From Symbiodinium microadriaticum (Eukaryota; Sar; Dinophyceae; Suessiales; Symbiodiniaceae): a stretch of 64,000 nucleotides of DNA. Both the position numbers and the translations under genes were made by a program. This document shows, one piece after another, positions 13,768 through 26,147 of the stretch (positions are counted from its first letter, which is position 1; each line of letters opens with the position of its first letter). Below the pieces are notes generated by a model that saw only the letters and a list, made by a program, of their open reading frames with translations, was not told the origin of the DNA and made no database searches. Location: contig LSRX01000183.1 of the NCBI GenBank assembly GCA_001939145.1, positions 282,158-346,157 on the forward strand, given 5' to 3'.

Positions 13768-13992
13768 AAATCGCTCTCTAAACTCGGGTCCCTTTTAGGG
13801 TCCTTTTCATAAGGGTGCCGTACTATATTGGGAATCCAAAAAAGGACCCAAACCCCAATCCCCGAAACCCTAAACCCTAATTTGGAGAACTACTCCGATA
13901 ATACCTTTGTAGTTCAAGGTTCCTAAACCCTAAGCCCCAAACTAATTTGGAGAACTATACCCCTATAGTACCTGTGTAGGTACAAGGTTCCA
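13768..13992. mobile_element. Family A-related composite next to the last UROD exon
   Basis: A half element (ctctctaaactcgggtccc to aaaaaaggaccc, about 13768-13855) is followed by two direct 45-bp units (about 13880-13923 and 13947-13992), each with aatttggagaacta and aaggttcc. The second unit abuts the UROD exon. Confidence 0.6.
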
Positions 13993-14033
13993 GGCGTGCA
14001 CTGCCGTGACGAAGGCCTGGACCAGCTCTGGGC
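13963..14033 (-). CDS. UROD: UROD last exon ([13 protein letters not shown])
   Basis: Acceptor ctgcctag. Reads [14 protein letters not shown], the C-terminal helix of the family. If read through, the frame runs NLVPTQVL into a TAG at 13965-13963, and these residues come from an adjacent repeat unit (13.88-13.99 kb). Either the repeat supplies the stop codon or a further intron starts at its edge. Confidence 0.78.
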
Positions 14034-17000
14034 CTAGGCAGCTCTGAAAGTAGCTCCAAACTAAAGGAGACTATACAGGTGGGGACCTTAGGGTATATAG
14101 GGGTTATAGGGGTTTAGGGTTTAGGGTTTATAGGAGTTGAGGGTATAGGGTTTAGTTAAAGGAAGCTACAGGTGGGGAGTTTAGGGAATATAGGGCTTCC
14201 ATACCCACCTGAAAATGTCCTAGACTAAAGGGCTTCTGCAGTAGTGACCATGAATGAAGAGGTACTACGAGGGTTTCTATACAGGATACTACAAGGGTTA
14301 ACTGTAAAAGGTACTATAAGGGCTTCTGGGTCTGGCAGGGTTACCATGAAAAAGGAACAAAAATGGTAAAGGTTGCTATGCAGGGTTCTTTTGCTTTGGG
14401 TTTCGGATATCGCAAGGATTTCGGGCTGTTAGTGGAGTTTGGGGGGATTCGGCTCGATGAGAAAAAGCAAGTACGCACTCGACATTCGGGAGGTGTGGTT
14501 CCGAATCGGTGTGCTCGGAGAGTCTTTTGAGTTTGTCAACTTAGTTAGCATCCCGTTTACCTCCTATTATGATAAAAATACCCCCAGAACCTATCTTACC
14601 GACCCTTCCTACCTAGTGCACAGAGCTTCCAAGTATGTGGCCTGCAAAAGTAAAAACAATAAGGAGCCTTGCTGTTGAGAACACCGTTTTGTGGATTCTT
14701 GCTTGTATACGAGAAGGGAGCCTCAGGCAAAACAAATTGGTAAGTATCTTCTGGCTTTCGATAATTTTAAGGCACCCCAAAAAAGTAGTGAACTTTACAC
14801 CCCAAAAGCACGTCTGGGCATCCCGGCTCTCCTTGCCATTGAGGCCTTCGCCGAGGTTCGCGATGAGCCTGGGCAGGGGCATCTCAGACTTATAGGGCTT
14901 GGGTTTTTTTGTCTCTCGCATGGCTAGGAGGCTTTAGGGTTTGACGCTCTAGTTCCCCGGTTGCAGGTTCGACGATGTAATCCAGCTGCCACTGCTGTAT
15001 TTAGGTACATGGGGCTCTTGGGATGTTCAGTTTGGGGATCATAGTCGTAGATTGGAACCTGTCTATGCTCTGTACAAGCAAGCATGACGAAAGCATTCCA
15101 CAGAGCGACGACGCCTGATCCCAAGGGGGAAGTGTAGCAATGGGCGAAAGTGGGAGGAAAGTTCAGGTGCTGAAGTGCCGGTACATCTGTTCAACTTGCA
15201 TAATGCACACAGAATGCCCGCGTCTATTTGTTGATACGTCTGCAACAGAATAGCCATTGGGGAGAGAGAAAGGGGTCACGAGCAGCTGTTCGACTCAGTC
15301 TCCATAGGATTCATGTTGCCAAAGGTCCCGGCTCTCAAGGGAACATTCATACAGAAATCCCATCCATCAGAACGGAGCAGCCTCTGAGCTACCCTTGATG
15401 CCCAGGGCATAATCGGGTGAGGGATCAAAAAAAAACTATTTAAGGGATCAAAAAAAACTATTTCCCAAGGATCAAAAAAAAACTATTCACAGATCAAAAA
15501 AAAACTATTTGTTTCCTACGGCAGTGACAGTGCTGAAAAAGCATGGCAGGGCAGCGCAGGGCAGGGCAGGGAGGCACGAAAGATGCCCACGCAATGTCTA
15601 CTGCACAACTCCAAACTCGTTCTGGCTGTTGCTTTCTTTGTTTCTTTCTTTATTTCGTTCTTTCTTTCTTTCTTTCTTTCTTTCTGTCCTTCTTTCTTTC
15701 TTTCTTTCTGTCTTTATTTCTTCTTTCTGTCTCTCTTTCTTTCTTTCTTTCTTTCCTTCTTTCTGTCTTTCTGTCTTTCTGCTTGTTGTTCCTTTGTGTT
15801 GTGAAGCGTTTTGAGTTGGGTTTAGGGTTTAGGGTAGGTCTGGGTCTAGAGCTTAGGCCTGGCTTGCCTGACATGATTTGCACAGCTTCTTTCATATCTG
15901 ACCTGAGCCGTTTTCCAAGCTGCGAAGCACCGGCACTAGCTTCACGACCTACCTGCAATCATGAATCTTGAACTAAAAGCCAGCTCCGGAGATCCCTGCA
16001 AGGAACAATACCCCTACAGGAACCATATAATATAAGATCCCACAGCCCAAGACACCGGGCTCACGAAAGATGCCCACGCAATGTCTACTGCACAACTCCA
16101 AACTCGTTCTGGCTGTTGCTTTCTTTGTTTCTTTCTTTATTTCGCTCTTTCTTTCTTTCTTTCTTTCTGTCCTTCTTTCTTTCTTTCTGTCTTTCTTTCT
16201 TTCTTTCTGTCTCTCTTTTTTTCTTTCTTTCCTTCTTTCTGTCTTTCTGTCTTTCTGCTTGTTGTTCCTTTGTGTGCTGCGTTTTGCTAGTGTTTGGCTT
16301 GTGCAAATGAATAGTTTTTTTTTGATCTGTGAATAGGTTTTTTTTTGATCTCTTAAATAGTTTTTTTTGACCCCTATCCCGGCATAATCAGAGCCTCAAG
16401 TCCCAAACCGCTAGAGTGAACGCAGTTCACAACCATTCCAGCACAGGAGCCCGGGTTTGTATACCCAAAGCGTCCAAGTACCATTATAGTAGCTATTTGG
16501 GCCCCAAAAGTGCATACTATACTAGTACTTGGACCCTTTGGGTACATGCAACTAGATGATGCGGAACAGGATGCCTGGACTCCTAGACCCTGGAACGCAG
16601 CCTTGGCCCATCTGGGTCCAACTTGGAGAGCATGGCCTCTCCAACCACAGCTTTAGGGTGCATTATTGCATACATACCTGGTTGTGGAATTGTCACAGAG
16701 GTCTTTACGACGGGGTTCTACGAATTTTGCGGTGTGACGACACCGAGAATAGATCAGCAGCCCTGCATTGTGATCCCAGCCCGTGTTATCCAGGGAGCAA
16801 CGTGCAATTTCCGGGGCAGGGAAGTAAGGTGACCCCAAACCCTAAATCCCTAAACCCTACATCGCAAACCCTAAACCCGAAATCCCTAATCCCTGCATCC
16901 CTAAACCCTGCATCCCAAACCCTAAACCCTAAATCCCTAAACCCTACATCCCAAACCCTAAACCCCAAATTCCTAAATCCTAAACTTCTGGGGTTTAGGC

Positions 17001-20000
17001 TCTCACAGCTCGGACATGCCAGGCGAGATTCATAGCTTCTGGGGTTTAGGGTTTGTGGGGTTAGAATCTTACACGTGCAGGTTTAGGGCGTTTAGGGCCT
17101 GTTGGCGCGAAGAAGGCATTTTTGCCTCCCACCTAGCTAGGACGAGCCCGCATTGCAGCGTGAAGAAGGTCGAGGGTTTAGGGTTTAGAGGAGGTTGGGG
17201 GAAGGGGTCAAACCTCGATATTCTGAACAAGGAAAAACAAGCAGCAGTCGGTCGGTTTCAATTGGTGGATCTGGTCGACTTCCACTGTCTTGAGACCCCT
17301 GAAAACTTTGAAGCATGCGGTGCTTGCAGATCTGGGCTCTTCCAGACTTCTCTGGACCTAGTTCTCCTTGAACTTCAATGCATCGATGTAAGAATTCTCC
17401 TCATGTCATCCAACACAAGACTGTCGACCTGTCGTCTGGGCATGACCCAAAAAAACCTTGTCCTCAAATCACTATGCTCGACATGCTTCGATGTGTCAAC
17501 GAAGCGCCCCGCCCGCCGGTAGTTCCACACACCGAGACGGCAAATGCCACTGAACCAAGATCTGTAAATCCAGGGGCACTAACATCTAGGTTCCCCAGTA
17601 GCCCCCTAAAAATAAGGGTACGCAGGTACCCTTATTCATACTGTTTGGTTTTAATCAGGGAACCCCCGAAAAAAGGCAAAAGGACACTACTGGGGGAACC
17701 TACAGGCCTTCGAGACATAAGGGTAGTTCTCTAAATTGGGGTCCCTGTTTCGGTCCCCGGAATAGCACGGCACCCTTTTAAAAAGGACCCTAAACGGGAC
17801 CCTAACTTAGAGAACTACCCAAAAGATACTCTTCTAAAGCTATCAACAAAAAAAGGAGACCCGAGCTCAAAGATCAAAGTACTTGACATAGGGGCCGTGA
17901 TAATTAGAAAAGGGCTTGGGGAGGGCATCTTATACTACAATTATCATATAAGGAACCCCCGAAATAGTGTTGGTAATCACTTAGGCCCCTACATTAGAAG
18001 AAAGCTTGGGTTTTAGAGTCTATAGTTCTTTTTATTTGTAGCCTCTCACGCCCAAACCACTATACCTTAATTGTGGCCATGAGCCCCGAAATATGCAGGC
18101 CTTGACTTCACGTTTCACCTCGGCTTCAGCAGACAAGAGCAAGCTGCGTCGAGGATTTAGGGCGTTCCTTTCAGCTTTCGACAAGGGTTATTTTTGTCGT
18201 TCTGTCTCTCTGGAAACCCTAAAAGACCAAGTGCGAACCCCCACACGAGCCGAATGAAGACTCTCAACGACTGGGCTCCAAACCCCGTCTCGATCGACCC
18301 TGAAACAAAAAACGACCAAAGCCCTTATGCACACCGTAGAGCCTGCAGCCCGCCCATAGCCAGAAACACCTGAATCCGAACTCCGGAGGTTCGGGCCCAT
18401 GACTTCGGGTTTAAGGAGCTTTACGATCTGACTGGGGTCTATAATGGTGCTCCCTTTGATCATTACAAGGGTTGTGTCAAGCAGACAAAACTGAACCCCA
18501 ACGACGCGACTAAGTCCGCTGACATTTTACATGCGCATGGCACCGGTCAGAGCGAGAAGTCTTTGACTTTGTCTCACAGAAAAGGAGGGGCCTCTGATTT
18601 GCACACTTCCACATGGGTGCCATTGTCGTTGCTACATGTCTTATGGCCAACTCCTCGTGTCTGAAGCAGCGAGAACGGAAGTCCATTCGAGGCTTCGGTT
18701 GTCATTTAGGCGGAATCTTGCAATTGAAAGACTCAGATGACAGGGTGCTGCGACTTGGGGTCCTGACTGTGAGCCCCTCCTCTTGCCCTTTGACGGCACT
18801 GCTATCAGTGCTCTCTGCTTTTCAGCATTATCGTGGCTGAGTGGGTAGACGCAGCCGTTCTTCTGACAGGGAGGTGCCCTTCCACAGTCCGAAAGCTACA
18901 ATCTCTAGTTGGCTACACTCAACTGCCACTGCTCGAAGAACCATTGGAGCTTGATTTGGGAACTCCAGACTTAGCAGCTCGCCTAGATGTCATCTCCCTT
19001 TAAGGAGACCTGCTTCACATGGCTTTCGGGCTTAGGGCTTGGGATGGACGTCTGGGCAGGACTATACTGCACGCACCGAACCAAGACATCAGAAATGCCG
19101 ACCAGAGCGCAGGATAACCTACTCACGACGTCCCCGAGCCCTTGGGGCCTTGCGGGCTACCACGCTACAGCCAAAAACTCAGACGCAACAATAAGCCCCA
19201 GCTGATGGCAACATCCTGCAGCTATACGTGAATTTCTCGAAGGAACAGTGTAACCCTAAGGGTCCAAGTACCTGATAATCATAATGGGAAAGGCCGAGTT
19301 GTTAGGTACTTTCGGCTCCGTAGAATCGGTCGTGATGAGTAGGCGTGGAACAAGCCCACATGGAAGACTTCTATGCGTACTACTTCCCCCCAGGCCGTCG
19401 GCTAGGCTTTCGGGCTTTAGTCTAGCAACCCCTAAACCGCAAAACCCTGAAACCCCCCTTGCTGATTTTGTTTTTCTCGGAACCTCTCACATGGTATTGG
19501 TATCTATGCAGGCCCCTACATGAATGAGCTCTTAACCCCATTGTTGAGTTTGCTTTTTTCGGAGCCCTAAACCCTAAACCCCAAAAGCTCTAAACCCTAA
19601 TCCCTAAAAACCCACCTCCCCGCCAGAGCTTTGCCACACGAGCCAGGCCGTTCTCTTTGAATGAGCCGGGCCGCTTATGGCTCGCCAGGCAGAGATCTAA
19701 ACCCCTCCCAGAGGCTCCCTCGGCTTTGGTGCTTAGGCTTTAGGGGTTTAAAGGCCTCTTTTTTTTCAGTGTTTATAGGGTTTTAGGGTTTAGGGCTTCT
19801 TTCCCTCCCACTTAGCAAGGACGAGCACGATTGCAGGGCTAGGCTTTAGGGTTGAGGGCCTCTTTTGAAGTGTTTGTAGGATTTACGGAGCAAAAGGGAT
19901 CATTAGTTATTCGACACATTTCAAGAAACAGAGCATCAAAGTAACATGTTTATAGGAGTCTCGGAGAAAACAAGTCATTTCCTCAATTCAACACATTTCA

Positions 20001-23000
20001 AAACAGGTCGCAACGAAGAACGCCGTCGACAACCGAGTAGCCTCTGGGCTGTGCCTTTACTGGTAGTTCTGTATAAGCAGAAAAACAAGTACAGTTTTGT
20101 ATAAGCATAAACTGGAGTATAGGAGATTTGATTTAACTGATATAGTTTTGAAATATATGGGGAGGCGACCGGCGACACAGAATCCTGCCTCCACCCTCTA
20201 GGCCAGGTGCCAAGAATACCTCACTCATCATCACTGTCATCCAGCCTCAGCCGCTCCCGGTGTGGACCCGAAAGCTCTTCCAGAATCATCCCGTGAACAG
20301 TTCCTGTAGGCTTGAAGACTTTGAGGTACTACAGGGTCTGAATCAATCAAGGCTGGCAATGTGTCTTCTTGTAGTCCCTATACTATCAGCATGTAGCCCT
20401 AGCATGTAGCCTGCCGGATGAAGAGGCCCGTACATTTTCGAGAAAGGGTTCGGGCGGATGCGTGCCTCTAAAGAATGTTGCGCGAAAAAACGGCGTGGGG
20501 TTTAGGCATGAGATCTGACTCGTGGATACAGGGGTTTAGTTTAGGCTGTATGATGAGAACCTCCTGATAGAAACTGATAGTTTCGCTTTGATTTTTCATT
20601 GATAGTAGGGCAGTACGAATGCTATAAACTGTGTACCGAAAGAGCATGAACCGCGTGGTACGTCAATCTCGAACAACAGGTGACAAGAACTGACAATACT
20701 ATATAATGCTATCCGTATCCAAAGGCTTGATGTAAAACTTAGCAACGCGAGCATCCGATTCAGATAACTCCTCTCAACGTGGTAGAGCATGTCACAAAAA
20801 GCCTGCACACAAGCCTGAAGAGGCCTAGCGCAGCAAAATAGAACAAATCCTAAGCACTCTCCGCCCAAATGCCGCGAATCTGTGGGGTTTAAGGCTTTCG
20901 GAACAGCACCCCGACCCCGGTGAGTCACCATGGGTGTCGGGTCAGACGACCGTCAGAGCCCCAAATAGGGCCTTGGGGTGTCTTGTACTATAGCCATATG
21001 CTAACAAAGCGTATATACCAAAAAGCATGAACGAATCCTAAGAAAACGTATATACCAAAAAACATATTAACGAAGATTTCTAGCCCAGGTCTTACACCTG
21101 CATCACACTTGGACGGGATGCGACTTAAAGGAGTACAGTCAGTCTAAGTGTGCACGGCTACATTGAACCCCGACTTAAGTTCTCATAAGCAGCCATGCTA
21201 TGTCCATGACCCCTGAACACTTCGCCTAAACCAGAAAAACCCTTAACCCTAAACCCAAGACCGCAAGCAATATCATCCGCTGATAGACGGTATGGAGTTG
21301 ACCCCCTGGTCGATCGAGCCGCCCCCTGCAGCAGTGACAAAAGGTAGCGGTAGGGTTCGGGTTTTCGAAACCTCACTACGCAACAACCCGGCTCAGGAGA
21401 CGTACCACTGCATCGCTTCCGAAACGGTAAAATCATGGCTTAGGGCCTAGAGTAAAGGGATTGAGGATTTAAGGCTTGAGGCTTTGGGTATAGGAGTCTG
21501 CACCAGAAGATAGCTCAGCCAATGAATCTGTGAGCAGAGTCACCCCGTAGATACTTGCAAGTCACACCAGCTGCAACCTCCAAGGCCCCGAAAATGTGGC
21601 CCGTTGTACTTGCACCCTGCTTCGGGGTGAAATCTGCAAGCCAAAGTATCCATAGGCCCCTGAGTAGTTCCTTTTTATGTTTTATGTTTAGAATTCTACA
21701 AGGTAACCCAAAAAGGAACTACTTAGGGGCCTATGGGTAGACCCTAGCCCCAACCCCTTTCAACCTGAAAGAGCTCCGAAGGACCGAGCCACTATGCCAG
21801 CGCATTTTTTATAGATCCCGAACAGTGGAAGAGCACCACAACGACCATGACTACCACGAAGAGACCAGGGGGAGACCGCCAGGAAACCCCGGGACAACCT
21901 CTCCAGATAGGGGCCTCACGAGATTGTCCTAAGGGCTTGGGGGGCCTGGGGATAATTTTATGGGAGATTATAACTAATCCTTCGGAGATCCGTAGTAAAT
22001 CGTAGTCGTAACCCCCACCCTCACACATCCTCCAGCTCGAATCAAGAACCTGAGCCCCTGAAGCCTGCAAAAACAAACAGCCGCCAGCTTAACAAACACA
22101 CACACACACACACACGTAAACTGTACGAAACGGTATCCCTACAAACCCGTGCAGCCGCAGTGAACGGGAAATGAGCGGTGTTCAAAAGCATCCTGGACAC
22201 TCATCCATGCAGCCACTACTCGGCTCTGGCGACGCCCGTCACTGAGGTTTGCATCACGTTCCGAGGCCAGTGCCTGAATGCATGCCTTCCTGTCACTCTG
22301 GTATACTCCGGTACGGGCGGGCGCTCCTCTATCAAAGCGGCAGCAAGGACCACGGATGTGTCCCGCATCTCAAGGCCCTGGCCTCCTGTACCCTGGTCGC
22401 GCCAGGTCCTGGCCCCGGCTTCCGAAAACCACAGATTTGCGGCACAAACCTTGCAAAGTTCTCGCTACCGTGAACGAACCCTTAGGCAAAAGCCTCGTTG
22501 CTGGTAAGCTCGAGCCCAAACCCCCTGTAAACCCAACCCTAAACCCAGGCACAGCACCCTAAAGCTTCCAAACCAACCATCACTCAGTCATACTCAAGGC
22601 ATCTGAACCCCTAACCGTAACCCTGAACAGACGGTTTAGGGTGAAGAACCTTAAACCCTGAACCCCTGAACCAACCCCAAGCTAGAAAGAGTAACGGCGG
22701 CACTACCCACCAAACCCTAAGGCCCGAAATCTACCAAACCAACTCTCTGCAGCTAAACCCTAAACCCTCTAAACCCTCTAAACCCTTAAACCTTCAAAAC
22801 CCTAAACCGTCTAAACCCTAAATCCCTTTATCCCTAAAACCCTAAACCCTAAACCGTGCCTTTCCAGGAGGCTCGCTTCTTTTTCGCCATTTCTTTTCGG
22901 AAGCCTGAGGAGCCGGGGGGAAATTGGGGGGAGGGGTTTGAGGGTGTGGGGGTTTAGGGCTTTACGGGTTTTGGGTTTAGGGTCCATTCTCAGCGCCTTC

Positions 23001-26000
23001 GATGCCACGAAACCTCATATAAATAGAAGAGGATCCCGTGTTTTCGGCACAGAGCATAAGGAATGTAGGTGCATTCTCCATCAGGGCTCCATATGCATAT
23101 CCCGAAACTATGTAAGGGTTCCGTATGCATGTCCCTAAACTATGCAAGGGCTCCAGTTGGTTTTAGATTTTGTGTCGAGTGCAGCTGCATCTTCAGCTCG
23201 GCGATCGGGAGGTCAGGCTTACTGGATTCTGCCGAAAACGAGACAGTATGTAAGGGCCTCTAATTAAAAAGTTAAAATAGGGTTTTGGGCTCCTTTATAG
23301 AATACAGATAATAGGGAACCCTGCGGAACAGTATTGGTAATCATATTTGAGGTTTCTGTAGTAGGCCCGAAAGTAGGAAGGCGGAGAGTGGGAACATCAT
23401 GATCCTCATGCCCTTCGGGTATAACACAGGCGAATCCGAGTACGAAACATCCTAAATCCATGTCCGAACTGTCTGGGGTTCTCTTTCGTGGCGTGACGAG
23501 CTCGGAATACCGCTTTATAGGGGTGTCATAGCGGTTCCTTATTGACAGTTCTGTACAGGGCGAGGATACAGGTGTTGTCATAATTGTGGCATGTGCTTTC
23601 GTATGACAACTGGGGCTTCGTAGTTGATGGCATGGTCGTTCGGTTCAGGCTGGTGCATGCCGTCGCGAAACGATGTGCGCGACTCCTTTTCCTACACGAG
23701 CCTTCTTGGCTGCCTGGCTTACTTTATGTTGCAGAAGAACTGATGTTGATCAATGCGTCCGGCATCAAAAAACAGCAACAAGGAGCGTTACACGTCGCAA
23801 GGGTCATAGAACCGTTGATTTCCACACACTCCAGGACTAAGCCACCATAGTTCGCGGAGGTGTGAATCCTCAACCTCAACCCGTTTTTTCGGTTTAGGAT
23901 TCAGGTTTAGGGCTCAGGGATTTAGGGTTTAGGGCAAACTCAGGGTCTACCCATAGGCCCCTAAGTAGCTCCTTTTTGGGATTCCCTTATAGAATGCTAT
24001 TTGGGATTCCCTTATAGAATTCTAACTTCTAAATATAAACCATAGAAAGGAACTACTCAGGGGCCACAAAAACTCTCACAAAGATCGACACGCGCTGAAC
24101 ATCTGCTGCCAGCTGGCCCTTCCCTTTCACCTCCGCGAGGCGAAAGAGGGCTTAGTGCTTTAGGGTTGTTCTTGCCCTTTGGGTTTAGGGTTCAGGGTTT
24201 AAGGCGAGAGGGCTTAGTGTTTGTGTTTTTTTTTGTCCCTTTGGGTTTCGGGTTTAGGGTCTAGGACTTAGGGTTTAGGGCGGGAGGGCTTAGTGTTTGT
24301 GCTTTAGAAATTCGGGTTTACGGTGTATTGGGGTTGGGGATAAACTGTGGGGCGTTGTAGGTGTTGTTTCAGGGCCTGCCGGGTGTTCAGACGGTTTTGC
24401 AGAATCATCTCAGAAAGGATGTTGTAATGATTTGTTAAGAGTTCTCCATAGGGCTACAAGGTTGTATGTAGGAGCCTTGATGACTGTTGGGTTTTGGGAT
24501 GCATTCTCAGTCTACCGACCTGTGGTGTAGTGGCACCAGAAGGCGACATATGCACACTAAGGAGACGGACCTCCTTCTCTTATGCTTACATATAGTAGGG
24601 TCCCTTTTAGGTTCGAAATACAGTACGGCACCCTTATAAATGGGACCCCCCCAAAAGGGACCCTAATTTAGAGAATTACCCATATACCTCTAGAAACCCG
24701 CAGCTGAGGCCTTGTCGGACTTGGGCTACGAGCATTAAAACAAACAGCTCCTAAGAGCCCTAAACCCTAAACACTGAAAACCTAAACCCTAAGCTGAAGC
24801 AACGAGGCCTTGAGCAGGTCCTCTGACGCCTTGTCAGCCCAGGTGTCGCCGTCGGAAGTCCCGTACCTGCAAGATACTAAGAAGTCTCGGAGCAAAGGGA
24901 AAGAACAAGTGGATTTGTTGGGTGTCAGGGTCTTGGGAAAAGGGCTAGAAAACCAAAGTTTTGTCAAGGGCTTCTTAAGACTGTTTTGGGGGTTTAAGGG
25001 TTTGGGGCTTCGAGATTCGGGGCTCTGAGGGTTTAGGTTTCGATAGCCCCAAGCTTCTAGGCATGCTACATTAAACAAGCTATGCACATGCTGGGAAACA
25101 ACCCTTTAGTAGCACCCTAAAGCCTTAGCTCAAGCCGACGGATGCGCGCGCACACACACACACAGAGGCACAAATATGCCAGGCAACTTTTGTGAAAGCC
25201 AATAGGTCGTTTACAGAAAGCCCTATAGAATGGAACCTTTCTAATCTCCTCATGTGACCCTGCACAACAAAAGAGCACTGAAAACCGTCTCTGAGGCAGG
25301 CGCTTCAGCTTCGACTTGTGGGTGTTGTCCAAAAGCCTGTTACAAGAAGGAGTTGTCCGTTAAAGGGCTTGAAATATACGAGGCTTTCCAGGCTCCTTGA
25401 ATAATGAAGCCCCCTGAGCCTCGCATGTTAAAAGATGCTTAGATTTCGGGGCTTTGGGGAGGTAGGAGGCGAGGTGGATTTGGGGCTTCCAAAATGGCGG
25501 GGAGTTCATGCGCGCGTGCACTGGGTCCGTGAAAACAGCATGGGCCGATACTCAGAACCGGACGCTGGCAGTAGCCTAACCCCGATCGTTGGTGCAGCGC
25601 TGCCTGTCATCCTTGATCGTGGCCTTCCACTTGTCCTTGGCACTGGCGTCTTCAGGGGGGCGGAACACATCGTCCTGCCTTCACCGTAAACCCTAAACCC
25701 AACACCCCAAACCGTAAACCCAAATCTCCATGAGGACTTCTTTGGCTCTCCAAATGATACACAATTCATTGACGACGCTGAGCCGCCCAGCAAAGAGCAG
25801 GATGCCTCTCCGGCTTACACAGACGTGTACATGTATGAGAGATAGACCGAGTATCTTGTGACACACACACACAAATATCTGTCTATCGGTGTATGTATGT
25901 ATGTATATATATATATATATGTATGTGTGTATATATATATATATATGTAAATAGAGAGCTAGACCCAAGGACATATAGATCGACTCCACGACCAGTCCAC

Positions 26001-26028
26001 CGACGGACTGAGGGAGGGACGGATGTGT

Positions 26029-26081
<53 letters not shown>

Positions 26082-26108
26082 TATATATATATACACATAC
26101 ATATACAT

Positions 26109-26147
<39 letters not shown>

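Noticed and set aside
15543..16336. Phe/Ser/Leu-rich ORFs resembling membrane proteins
   Set aside because: Translation of (TTTC)n polypyrimidine; same sequence in all frames.
17016..17522. Longest clean non-repetitive ORF (168 residues, plus)
   Set aside because: About the length expected by chance in 64 kb at this composition. It begins in telomere-like DNA, and the opposite strand is also partly open.
18835..18880. tRNA-like D-arm sequence (gtggctgagtgggtagacgc)
   Set aside because: No matching T-arm, anticodon stem or acceptor stem. It lies inside a coding-like exon.
20224..20303. Longer terminal exon reading [16 protein letters not shown] before DDSDDE
   Set aside because: Using the inner acceptor at 20246 keeps phase with the exon at 21289 and gives the expected NSI-LDDSDDE ending; the longer form does not match the family.
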